Assembly (NCBI RefSeq): GCF_900109345.1
Contig: NZ_FNZN01000004.1
Span: 310,001 to 374,000 of the forward strand
DNA length: 64,000 bases
Source of the DNA: Maribacter orientalis
GTDB lineage: Bacteria > Bacteroidota > Bacteroidia > Flavobacteriales > Flavobacteriaceae
Direction of reading: 5' to 3'
Shown here: in pieces, positions 17,985-25,040 of the stretch
Position numbering within the stretch: position 1 is the first letter of the stretch
Layout of the letters: each line of letters begins with the position of its first letter
The notes under the pieces: generated by a model
Database searches by the model: none
What the model saw: the letters and a program-made list of their open reading frames with translations, nothing else
Told to the model about the DNA's origin: nothing
Translations under genes and position numbers: made by a program

Positions 17985-18617
17985 ATGTACATTTATAACG
18001 TAACCACCAATATTGAAGAAACCAGTCATGATACCTGGGTAAAATGGATGAAAGAAATTCATATACCAGAAGTACTATCTACCGGTAAGTTTCTAAGTGC
18101 AAAATTCACAAAAGTATTGATTGAAGAAGACATGGGTGGTTTCACTTATTCGGTTCAATATACAGTAAAGGATAAAGCTACTTTAGAACGATATTATGAG
18201 GAAGATGCTACTAAGTTAATAGATAGTATTCAACGAAATTTTGCAGGTAAATTGGTTTCCTTTAAAACTGAGTTAGAGGTTATAGATGAATACTTCGTGC
18301 AGCGCGCCACAGCTACACATTACTTGTTTACCTATGGTACATTGCAAGAAAGAGAAGTGCAATTAGGAGTTTTTTCAAGACCCTTAACTGGTTTTGAAGA
18401 TGAATTACCACTGTATATTCTTTCGGACAAAAAAGTAGCAGACCTATATCCTACGTTGCATTACACCGGACAACAAGAAGATAGTATTAAAGGGCAAGTC
18501 TATACGCTATCTCATCAAGAATTACAAAAAGCTGATATTTACGAAGGTGAGGCCTACGAACGAATTCAAATTCAATTGGCATCTGGTAAAAATGCATGGG
18601 CATATATTGCAAAATAA
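17985..18617 (+). CDS. DUF4286 domain fused to gamma-glutamylcyclotransferase-like domain
   Basis: A 210-aa two-domain protein. Residues 1-~102 match DUF4286 (MYIYNVTTNIEETSHDTWVKWM), an alpha-beta domain of unknown role that occurs alone in many Bacteroidetes. Residues ~112-210 match the GGCT/AIG2-like fold: FTYGTLQ (the glycine-rich substrate-binding YGTL loop), YPTLHYT, VKGQVYTL-type strand and DIYEGEAYERI, where the Glu of YEGEAYER is the usual catalytic acid. GGCT-like enzymes release 5-oxoproline from gamma-glutamyl peptides or amines. It lies 20 bp upstream of rsmA and so probably heads an rsmA-mgtE operon. Confidence 0.82.
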   Translation: MYIYNVTTNIEETSHDTWVKWMKEIHIPEVLSTGKFLSAKFTKVLIEEDMGGFTYSVQYTVKDKATLERYYEEDATKLIDSIQRNFAGKLVSFKTELEVIDEYFVQRATATHYLFTYGTLQEREVQLGVFSRPLTGFEDELPLYILSDKKVADLYPTLHYTGQQEDSIKGQVYTLSHQELQKADIYEGEAYERIQIQLASGKNAWAYIAK

Positions 18618-18637
18618 GTTTGGCTTAAGAACATTTT

Positions 18638-19504
18638 ATGGGAACGAAAAGGAAAAAGAATAAAAGTGATACGTATGCTCATAAAAAGCATCAAGAGAAA
18701 GGACCAGTAAAAGCCAAGAAATACTTAGGTCAGCATTTTTTAAAAGATGAAGATATTGCCAAACAAATTGCCGATACACTTTTACAAAAAGAATATCATA
18801 ATGTTATAGAAATTGGTCCTGGTACAGGGGTTTTAACCAAATACCTACTTCTACGAAACAGTAATTTAATAGCGATGGATTTAGATTCAGAGTCTATTAA
18901 ATATCTAAATCAGACCTTTCCATTAGAGCATCCGAGGGTATTTGAAGGTGATGGCTCATTTAAGGTCATTGAGGCCGATTTCTTGAATTTTGATATTCAA
19001 ACTTTATTTGGCACAGAGCAATTTGGTATTACAGGTAACTTCCCATATAATATCTCCACCCAAATTGTGTTTAAAATGCTAGAATTGAGAGATCAAGTTC
19101 CAGAATTCTCTGGTATGTTTCAAAAAGAAGTAGCCCAACGTATTTGTTCTAAAGAAGGAAGTAAGGCTTATGGCATTCTATCAGTTTTGGTTCAAGCATT
19201 TTATGATGCAGAATATCTTTTTACGGTACAACCAGATGTATTCGACCCACCACCAAAAGTGCAATCAGGAGTTTTACGTTTAACACGTAAAGAAGACTTT
19301 GAACTTTCTTGTGATGAGCAACTGTTTCATAGAGTGGTAAAAACAGCTTTTAACCAACGTAGAAAGACGTTACGTAATAGTTTAAAAACCTTTGACCTTT
19401 CAGATATTCTCAAAGAAGATACTATATTTGACCTAAGGCCAGAACAACTGTCCGTAGCAGATTTTATAGCATTGACGAAGAAGATAGCAAATGACACCCT
19501 TTAA
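18638..19504 (+). CDS. rsmA: 16S rRNA dimethyltransferase RsmA (KsgA)
   Basis: The enzyme dimethylates two adjacent adenines near the 3' end of 16S rRNA during 30S maturation. Motifs are [13 protein letters not shown] (25-37), SAM-binding EIGPGTG (58-64), [10 protein letters not shown] with catalytic NFPY (134-137) and the C-terminal [12 protein letters not shown] helix. The first 24 residues form a Lys-rich extension absent from most homologues, which usually begin close to the [10 protein letters not shown] motif. No internal Met allows a later start, so the extension seems real. The stop codon overlaps mgtE by 14 nt (19491-19504), indicating translational coupling. Confidence 0.97.
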   Translation: MGTKRKKNKSDTYAHKKHQEKGPVKAKKYLGQHFLKDEDIAKQIADTLLQKEYHNVIEIGPGTGVLTKYLLLRNSNLIAMDLDSESIKYLNQTFPLEHPRVFEGDGSFKVIEADFLNFDIQTLFGTEQFGITGNFPYNISTQIVFKMLELRDQVPEFSGMFQKEVAQRICSKEGSKAYGILSVLVQAFYDAEYLFTVQPDVFDPPPKVQSGVLRLTRKEDFELSCDEQLFHRVVKTAFNQRRKTLRNSLKTFDLSDILKEDTIFDLRPEQLSVADFIALTKKIANDTL

Positions 19505-20843
19505 ACTCACCGAAGAACTTGTAAAGAATATAGAACAGCACATAGAAAATAAAAATAATGCTGAACTAATCGCATTGTTTCAAGATGTTCATTATGCTGA
19601 TATTGCTGAGATTATCAATGAACTAGATAATGATGAAGCTACCTATCTGATAAAGTTATTGGATAGCGACAAAACCTCTGATATTCTTACAGAATTAGAT
19701 GAGGATGTTCGCGAGGCTATCTTAGGAAATCTTTCTTCCAAAGAAATTGCCAGTGAACTGGGAGAACTTGATACCGATGACGCAGCAGATATAATTGGTG
19801 AGCTCCCAAAAGAGCAAGTACAGGATGTTATCTCTAAAATTGAGGATAGGGAACACGCCAAAGATATAGTAGACTTATTGCGTTATGCAGAAAATTCTGC
19901 TGGTGGACTAATGGCCAAAGAGCTTGTAAAAGTCAACGAGAACTGGAATGTATTGACCTGTGTTAAAGAAATGCGGGCACAAGCTGAAAATGTAACCCGT
20001 GTTCACTCCATTTATGTAGTTGATGATGAAGACAAGCTTAAGGGACGGCTATCCTTAAAAGATCTATTGACTACTTCTACCAAAACACATATTAAGGATA
20101 TTTTTATTAAGAACGTAGATTCGGTCAACGTAAATGAAGACCCCGAAGAGGTAGCTCGTATTATGAGCAAGTATGACTTAGAGGCTATACCTGTAATTGA
20201 TGAGATCGGTAGGCTTGTAGGGCGTATCACGATTGACGACATTATTGATGTTATTAAGGAAGAGGCCGAGCGTGATTATCAAATGGCTGCAGGTATATCG
20301 CAAGATGTTGAAGCAGATGCAAGCATTTGGGAGCTTACCCGTGCACGTTTACCATGGTTGATTTTAGGCCTCTTTGGAGGTGCCGCGGCAGCCGTTATTA
20401 TGGGTGGTTTTGAAGAAATGTTTCGTGAGTATACCGTATTGTTCTTATTTACACCTTTAATAGCGGCAATGGCTGGTAATGTAGGTGTTCAATCTAGCGC
20501 TATTATCGTACAGGGTTTGGCAAACGATGATATAAAGGGAAGCATAAGTAACCGTTTGATCAAAGAAATGCTACTTGCCCTATTAAACGGATTTATTTTA
20601 TCATGTCTATTATTAGTATTTACTTGGGTCTGGAAAGGGGATTTCTTAACCTCTTTGGCAATCTCTATTTCACTTATAGCAGTTATCGTTGTAGCTGGGT
20701 TTATCGGTACTTTTGTGCCCTTATTTCTTGACAAAAGAGGTATTGACCCAGCAATCGCAACAGGACCTTTTATAACTACCAGTAATGATATTTTTGGTAT
20801 TTTAATTTACTTTTCAATTGCGAAACTTATATTGGGCATTTAA
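19491..20843 (+). CDS. mgtE: Magnesium transporter MgtE
   Basis: A 450-aa magnesium channel of the inner membrane. The cytoplasmic N-domain (~1-125) is Asp/Glu-rich with the family repeats [16 protein letters not shown] and [15 protein letters not shown]. Two CBS domains follow (~135-255), ending [20 protein letters not shown]. Then a plug helix leads into five transmembrane helices (~285-450) with the conserved pore stretch [20 protein letters not shown]. The acidic N-domain and CBS pair sense intracellular Mg2+ and gate the channel. It overlaps rsmA, a coupling found in other Bacteroidetes. Confidence 0.97.
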   Translation: MTPFKLTEELVKNIEQHIENKNNAELIALFQDVHYADIAEIINELDNDEATYLIKLLDSDKTSDILTELDEDVREAILGNLSSKEIASELGELDTDDAADIIGELPKEQVQDVISKIEDREHAKDIVDLLRYAENSAGGLMAKELVKVNENWNVLTCVKEMRAQAENVTRVHSIYVVDDEDKLKGRLSLKDLLTTSTKTHIKDIFIKNVDSVNVNEDPEEVARIMSKYDLEAIPVIDEIGRLVGRITIDDIIDVIKEEAERDYQMAAGISQDVEADASIWELTRARLPWLILGLFGGAAAAVIMGGFEEMFREYTVLFLFTPLIAAMAGNVGVQSSAIIVQGLANDDIKGSISNRLIKEMLLALLNGFILSCLLLVFTWVWKGDFLTSLAISISLIAVIVVAGFIGTFVPLFLDKRGIDPAIATGPFITTSNDIFGILIYFSIAKLILGI

Positions 20844-20937
20844 AAACAAGCCAATGAAGTTTTAAAATAGGCCTGCCTTTCGTAACTTACTATATACATT
20901 TTTACTAAGATTGAATGAGTAGTAACTGTATTCTCTA

Positions 20938-20967
20938 AATACTATAGCTGGTACCAGCTATAGTATT
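20938..20967. repeat. Perfect 30-bp palindrome upstream of cupin gene
   Basis: Bases 20938-20952 are the exact reverse complement of 20953-20967, centred on CTGGTACCAG, with no unpaired spacer. Neither strand has a T-run after it, so it does not look like an intrinsic terminator. It lies 17 bp before the cupin ATG, where it could be an operator, a cruciform site or an mRNA hairpin. The rest of the mgtE-cupin gap (20844-20937) shows nothing recognisable. Confidence 0.7.
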
Positions 20968-20984
20968 AAAAATAGCTCGCACTA

Positions 20985-21350
20985 ATGAATAGCATAAATC
21001 TTAAAAACAAATATGAGTTGGTTGATGCCCATTGGCATCCACACCAAATAGGTATAGTAGATAATATGCAAGTATTGTTGGCAAAGTTAAAAGGTGAATT
21101 CGTTTGGCATGCCCATGATAATGAAGATGAACTATTTCAAGTTATAAAAGGAACGCTTTATATGCAGTTTAGAGACCATACGGAAGTGGTAAATGAAGGT
21201 GAAATTATTATTGTACCGAAAGGAGTTGAACATTGCCCAAAAACAAAAAACAACGAAGAGGTTCAGGTATTATTATTTGAAAAATTAACTACAAACCATA
21301 CGGGAAAGGTTGAAACATATTTAACTCAAACCGATTACCCAAAAATATAA
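20985..21350 (+). CDS. Small single-domain cupin
   Basis: A 121-aa double-stranded beta-helix protein. The first cupin motif is EFVWHAHDNEDELFQVIKG with metal ligands His42, His44 and Glu49. The second motif has EGEIIIVPKGVEHCPK with His83. Such small cupins bind Fe, Mn or Zn and include isomerases, dioxygenases and sugar-binding regulators; the sequence does not say which. It precedes a D-2-hydroxyacid dehydrogenase by 11 bp, so the two are likely co-transcribed, and the palindrome at 20938-20967 probably lies in its leader or promoter. Confidence 0.88.
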   Translation: MNSINLKNKYELVDAHWHPHQIGIVDNMQVLLAKLKGEFVWHAHDNEDELFQVIKGTLYMQFRDHTEVVNEGEIIIVPKGVEHCPKTKNNEEVQVLLFEKLTTNHTGKVETYLTQTDYPKI

Positions 21351-21361
21351 TCCCCTATTAA

Positions 21362-22306
21362 ATGAAAATATTACACGTCGATGTTAACCACCCACTAATT
21401 ATTGAACAATTTTCTGAATTAGGTTTTCAGAACGATGAAGATTACTCCTCATCTAAAAAAGAAATTGAAAACAAAATTGACCAGTACGATGGTTTAATAA
21501 TTCGTAGTCGATTTACTATAGACTCTCAATTTTTAGACAAGGCGAAGAATCTTAAATTTATTGGTCGATTAGGTGCCGGACTCGAAAATATTGACACAAA
21601 ATATGCCAAATCTCTAGGCATATTTCTTGCTGCTGCCCCAGAAGGTAATCGAAATGCAGTTGGTGAGCACGCCTTGGGTATGCTGTTATCCCTATTTAAT
21701 AAATTAAATTCCGCTGACCGAGAAGTGAGAAGTGGCAAATGGGACCGTGAAGGCAATAGAGGCTTAGAATTAGAAGGTAAAATAGTTGGTATTATTGGCT
21801 ATGGTAATATGGGCAAAGCCTTTGCTAAAAAGCTAATAGGTTTTGATGTTGAAGAAGTTATCTGCTATGATATACAAGGCGGTGTAGAAGATGAAAATGC
21901 GCGTCAAGTTGGGATTATGGAATTTCAAAATCGTGTTGATGTAGTAAGTTTACATGTACCTCAAACAGAATTGACAATCGGAATGATAAACTCCGTATTT
22001 CTGGAAAAGTTTCAAAATCCTATTTGGATTATAAATACCGCTAGAGGAAAATGTATCATAACCTCAGATTTGGTAGAATCATTGAAATCTGGTAAAGTTC
22101 TAGGTGCGGGGTTAGATGTATTAGAGTATGAAAAAGCTTCTTTCGAGAATATGTTTTCAGAGAATAATTTACCTGACGCCTTTCAATATTTAATAAACTC
22201 TGACCAAGTAATACTTTCACCCCACGTAGCTGGTTGGACGGTTGAAAGTAAAGTAAAATTAGCCCAAACTATAGTCAATAAAATAAAAGCAAAATTTATT
22301 GCTTAA
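21362..22306 (+). CDS. D-isomer specific 2-hydroxyacid dehydrogenase (phosphoglycerate dehydrogenase-like)
   Basis: A 314-aa NAD-dependent dehydrogenase. The Rossmann core has IIGYGNMGKAF (GYGNMG 146-151) and Asp170 at the end of the second strand, suiting NAD. Catalytic residues are Arg228 (NTARGK), Glu255 (GLDVLEYE) and His288 (SPHVAGWT). The N-terminal RLGAGLENID is the usual substrate loop. It lacks the C-terminal ACT domain of classical SerA. 3-Phosphoglycerate is one possible substrate, but other D-2-hydroxyacids or glyoxylate fit too. No serC or serB lies nearby. It is followed after one base by the DUF1801 gene. Confidence 0.9.
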   Translation: MKILHVDVNHPLIIEQFSELGFQNDEDYSSSKKEIENKIDQYDGLIIRSRFTIDSQFLDKAKNLKFIGRLGAGLENIDTKYAKSLGIFLAAAPEGNRNAVGEHALGMLLSLFNKLNSADREVRSGKWDREGNRGLELEGKIVGIIGYGNMGKAFAKKLIGFDVEEVICYDIQGGVEDENARQVGIMEFQNRVDVVSLHVPQTELTIGMINSVFLEKFQNPIWIINTARGKCIITSDLVESLKSGKVLGAGLDVLEYEKASFENMFSENNLPDAFQYLINSDQVILSPHVAGWTVESKVKLAQTIVNKIKAKFIA

Positions 22307-22307
22307 A

Positions 22308-22763
22308 ATGAAATATGTCGCCAATTCACCTAAAGATTATGTGGACCAACTTCCTCGAGAACGTCGTGAAGTGATTGAAAAAATACGCACTGTTATTTTA
22401 CAAAATTTACCACAGGGGTTTAAAGAGCAACTAAGCTATGGTATGCTGGGATATGTTGTACCACATTCAGTGTATCCGCCTGGGTATCATGTAAACCCAG
22501 AATTACCCTTACCGTTCATCAACCTGGCATCACAAAAGAATTTTATAGCGCTATATCATTCTGGTATTTACGCCAACACTAATTTATTAGACTGGTTTGT
22601 TGCAGAATATCCGAAGCATTGTAAACTCAAACTAAACATGGGTAAAAGTTGCATTCGGTTTAAAAACTTAAATGACATTCCCTATACCCTAATTGGAGAA
22701 TTATGCACTAAGGTGACAACTAAGGATTGGATTACCTTGTATGAGAAAAATATAAAGAAATAA
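22308..22763 (+). CDS. DUF1801 family protein
   Basis: A 151-aa protein from the ATG at 22308, which lies one base after the dehydrogenase stop; an in-frame TTG at 22299 is less likely. It has a single DUF1801/YdhG-type domain: SPKDYVDQLPRERREVIEKIR, a GFKEQLSYGMLGYVVP strand-turn and FINLASQKNFIALYHSGIY. The C-terminus KSCIRFKNLNDIPYTLIGEL is also family-typical. The function of the family is unknown. The window contains a second DUF1801-type domain in the YdeI protein at 15397-16041. It appears to be in an operon with the cupin and dehydrogenase. Confidence 0.82.
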   Translation: MKYVANSPKDYVDQLPRERREVIEKIRTVILQNLPQGFKEQLSYGMLGYVVPHSVYPPGYHVNPELPLPFINLASQKNFIALYHSGIYANTNLLDWFVAEYPKHCKLKLNMGKSCIRFKNLNDIPYTLIGELCTKVTTKDWITLYEKNIKK

Positions 22764-22775
22764 AATAAAGTAATC

Positions 22776-23161
22776 ATGAAAAAAAGAATTACCGGATTAG
22801 GAGGTTTCTTTTTTAAAACAAAGGATCCCAGCAAGGTAAAAGACTGGTACAATAAGCATTTAGGCCTAAATACCGACCAATATGGGAGTACATTTTGGTG
22901 GAAAAATAAAGAGGGAAATGACTGCTCTACACAATGGAGTCCTATGAAGGATGACACCACCTATTTTGAGCCTAGCACATCGAGTTTTATGATGAATTTT
23001 AGGGTCGAAAATTTAGTGGAATTAATACAGGTTTTAAAAGAAGAAGGTGTACGGTAGTTGTTGAAATTCAGGAATTTGACTATGGGAAATTTGGTTGGAT
23101 TCTAGATCCTGATGGTAATAAAATAGAACTTTGGGAACCTATTGATAAAGCATTTTTATGA
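22776..23161 (+). pseudogene. VOC family protein, disrupted by a frameshift
   Basis: The ATG at 22776 opens a VOC protein (GGFFFKTKDPSKVKDWYNKHLGL, then FMMNFRVENLVELIQVLKEEGV) that hits TAG at 23055-23057. The missing C-terminal module, VVVEIQEFDYGKFGWILDPDGNKIELWEP, continues in another frame to a TGA at 23159-23161. One lost base around 23048-23052 would restore a ~128-aa glyoxalase-like protein. Both halves are well conserved, so the break is recent or is a sequencing error. The upstream half alone lacks the C-terminal metal-ligand Glu in IELWEP. It lies 12 bp after the DUF1801 gene. Confidence 0.82.
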
Positions 23162-23216
23162 TGTTCAAATATTTGCTACATTTAACATTACTAATAACCA
23201 CCAAATAACAACTAAA

Positions 23217-23624
23217 ATGTCAGACGAGAATAAAGATTTAGGAGATAAGGCTGAAGATGCTTTTGATAAAGCTAAAGAATCTGCAAAGGAATTTTCAGAT
23301 GATGTAAAAAAAACCTTTGACACCAACAACCCTGATAGCGGTAAAACTGTGGCAATTATTGCTCATATTACTTTAATTGGGTGGATAGTGGCTATAATTA
23401 TGAACGGTAGCAACAAAACTGAGCTAGGTAGCTATTATATAAGGCAAACTTTGGGTATTTGGCTTCTTGCCCTCGTACTTAGTTGGATACCTATTGTAGG
23501 ATGTTTTGCATTTTTAATATGTGTAGTACTCATAGTGATGAGTGTAATTAATGCCGCTAATGAAAAAAAAGTTCCAACTCCCGTAGTTGGGGAGTATTTT
23601 CAAGATTGGTTTAAAAGTCTTTAA
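23217..23624 (+). CDS. DUF4870-like small membrane protein
   Basis: A 135-aa protein from the ATG at 23217. An in-frame ATG at 23142 would overlap the VOC coding sequence and add an unlikely N-terminus. Residues 1-~45 are charged and helical (DKAEDAFDKAKESAKEFSDDVKKTF, amphipathic). Then come about three hydrophobic segments beginning GKTVAIIAHITLIGWIVAIIM, with the YYIRQTLGIWLL motif of DUF4870/Tic20-like proteins. The function is unknown; these are sometimes annotated as import components. A TTG (23142-23144) with AATATTTG 23 bp later is a weak promoter candidate. The gene is followed by a terminator. Confidence 0.78.
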   Translation: MSDENKDLGDKAEDAFDKAKESAKEFSDDVKKTFDTNNPDSGKTVAIIAHITLIGWIVAIIMNGSNKTELGSYYIRQTLGIWLLALVLSWIPIVGCFAFLICVVLIVMSVINAANEKKVPTPVVGEYFQDWFKSL

Positions 23625-23630
23625 AAAAAT

Positions 23631-23658
23631 AAGTCGGGTAAAATTCTATCCGACTTTT
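23631..23658 (+). terminator. Rho-independent terminator before arsR
   Basis: AAGTCGGGTA (23631-23640) pairs with TATCCGACTT (23647-23656), one G-T wobble, across a 6-nt loop and runs into TTTT. It is 6 bp after the DUF4870-like stop and isolates the arsR operon. Confidence 0.82.
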
Positions 23659-23679
23659 ATTATTTAATTTATTATCGTA

Positions 23680-23691
23680 ATATTGCAATAT
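23680..23691. promoter_or_regulatory. Palindrome in arsR promoter region, candidate ArsR operator
   Basis: ATATTGCAATAT is a perfect 12-bp palindrome, 11 bp upstream of the arsR ATG. It overlaps TAATATTG, a near match to the TAnnTTTG -7 box. ArsR/SmtB repressors typically bind AT-rich inverted repeats over their own promoter, so autoregulation is a reasonable inference. Confidence 0.5.
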
Positions 23692-23702
23692 ATAAATATG
23701 AT

Positions 23703-24026
23703 ATGGGCGTTACTAAAACACAAATATTTAATATAGAGCAAAACGAATTAGCAGTCATTTTTAAGGTATTATCTAATCCTGCTCGTATTGCCATCTTACA
23801 ATATATAAGTCATCAAGATTCTTGTATTTGTAATGATATCGTTGATGAAATTGGACTAGCACAGCCAACCATATCACAGCATTTAAAAGAACTAAAAAGC
23901 ATTAATCTTATAAAGGGAGAAATTGAAGGTAAGAAGGTTTGTTATTGTATTAATCTACCGAAATGGACAGAAATACAGGCCCTTTTTAATTCCTTCTTCA
24001 ATACTACTAAAAGCAATTGTTGTTAA
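23703..24026 (+). CDS. arsR: ArsR/SmtB family metalloregulator
   Basis: A 107-aa winged-helix repressor. The recognition helix region is LAQPTISQHLKELKSINLI. A CIC pair (Cys41, Cys43) sits at the alpha3 position where arsenic/antimony sensors have CxC, and Cys80/Cys82 lie in the wing (KKVCYCIN). A CC pair ends the protein (106-107). This points to thiol-based sensing of As(III), Sb(III) or a similar soft metal. It heads a three-gene operon with a DUF6428 protein (15-bp gap) and an ArsN-like acetyltransferase. The symbol is used for the family; the effector is inferred. Confidence 0.88.
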   Translation: MGVTKTQIFNIEQNELAVIFKVLSNPARIAILQYISHQDSCICNDIVDEIGLAQPTISQHLKELKSINLIKGEIEGKKVCYCINLPKWTEIQALFNSFFNTTKSNCC

Positions 24027-24041
24027 TTAAAATTTCAAAAC

Positions 24042-24527
24042 ATGAAAACAAATGAATTTCTAGCCTTATTAAAGGAAAACTCAGATAAAAGTTTAGTATT
24101 TGAATATGCACCTGGTTTATTGGTTGGTGCAAATTACCATATCACAGAAGTAAAAAACATTACTATTGATTCTGTTGATTGTGGTGCAGGCACCGATTTC
24201 TGGAAAGAAACGATTATTCAACTATGGGAAAGTCCACAAGAGATTGGAAAAAGAGATTATATGTCTGCCTATAAAGCATTGGCCATTTTAAATAAGGTAG
24301 ATAAAATAAAACCTATGGAAAAAGATGTTGAAGTTAAATTCGAATATAGCAATGCCTTATTTCATACTGCTCAGTTGTTTGTTTTATCCTATCAAAATAA
24401 GGGTAATAGTCTACTACTACATTTAGGGATTGAAAAAACAGATTGCAAAGCAAAAGAAACTTGTGGTATACCTGAAACTACAGAGGCTATGGAATCTTCA
24501 TGCCTACCAGGCCAAGGTTGCTGTTAA
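24042..24527 (+). CDS. DUF6428 family protein with Cys-rich tail
   Basis: A 161-aa protein that I place in DUF6428, a family commonly found next to arsR in Bacteroidetes ars operons. The first ~130 residues form an alpha-beta domain (FLALLKENSDKSLVFEYAPG, NYHITEVKNITIDSVDCGAG, ETIIQLWE). From ~residue 134 the tail contains CKAKETCGIP and then CLPGQGCC, five cysteines that could bind As(III) or another thiophilic metal. It has no signal peptide and is presumably cytoplasmic. It could be an arsenic chaperone or enzyme, but this is inference from context and cysteines. The stop is 11 bp before the next gene. Confidence 0.78.
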   Translation: MKTNEFLALLKENSDKSLVFEYAPGLLVGANYHITEVKNITIDSVDCGAGTDFWKETIIQLWESPQEIGKRDYMSAYKALAILNKVDKIKPMEKDVEVKFEYSNALFHTAQLFVLSYQNKGNSLLLHLGIEKTDCKAKETCGIPETTEAMESSCLPGQGCC

Positions 24528-24538
24528 TTATCGAACCT

Positions 24539-25039
24539 ATGAAGAAGGTAACTATTAGAAAAATGTCAGCAACAGATTGGGACTCTGTTGCTGCTATTTA
24601 CAAAGAAGGTATCACTACAGGTTTTGCAACTTTTGAAACTAATGTTCCCTCCTTTGAAGCTTGGGACAACGCACATATGACCGCTTGTAGGTTTGTAGCA
24701 GAAAGCTCTAATACTATCGCGGGATGGGTGGCACTATCACCTGTTTCTAGCAGATGCGTCTATGGTGGGGTCGCAGAAGTCAGCGTCTACATTTCAAAAG
24801 CTAGTAGAGGTAATGGTATTGGCAAATTATTATTGAAACATTTAATAGATGCCAGTGAACAAGAAGGCATTTGGACATTACAATCCGGAATTTTCCCAAC
24901 CAACCACGGTAGTATTAAGCTACATGAAGCAGTAGGCTTTAGACTAATAGGTACACGAGAACGTGTTGGAAAATTAAATGGACAATGGATCGATAATGTA
25001 CTTTTTGAACGAAGAAGTCGCGTGGTCGGTGTTGATTAA
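24539..25039 (+). CDS. GNAT acetyltransferase, ArsN1/phosphinothricin acetyltransferase-like
   Basis: A 166-aa protein from the ATG at 24539; an upstream in-frame ATG at 24500 overlaps the DUF6428 gene and is less likely. It matches the PAT/ArsN group: TIRKMSATDWDSVAAIYKEGITTGFATFE at the start, acetyl-CoA loop SKASRGNGIGKLLL and the IFPTNHGSIKLHEAVGFRLIGTRERVGKLNGQW stretch typical of phosphinothricin acetyltransferases. ArsN1 enzymes in ars operons acetylate arsinothricin and related antibiotics. As the third gene of the arsR operon that role is plausible, although no arsC or Acr3/ArsB is present downstream. It ends one base before the convergent OlsF-type gene. Confidence 0.85.
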   Translation: MKKVTIRKMSATDWDSVAAIYKEGITTGFATFETNVPSFEAWDNAHMTACRFVAESSNTIAGWVALSPVSSRCVYGGVAEVSVYISKASRGNGIGKLLLKHLIDASEQEGIWTLQSGIFPTNHGSIKLHEAVGFRLIGTRERVGKLNGQWIDNVLFERRSRVVGVD

Positions 25040-25040
25040 A

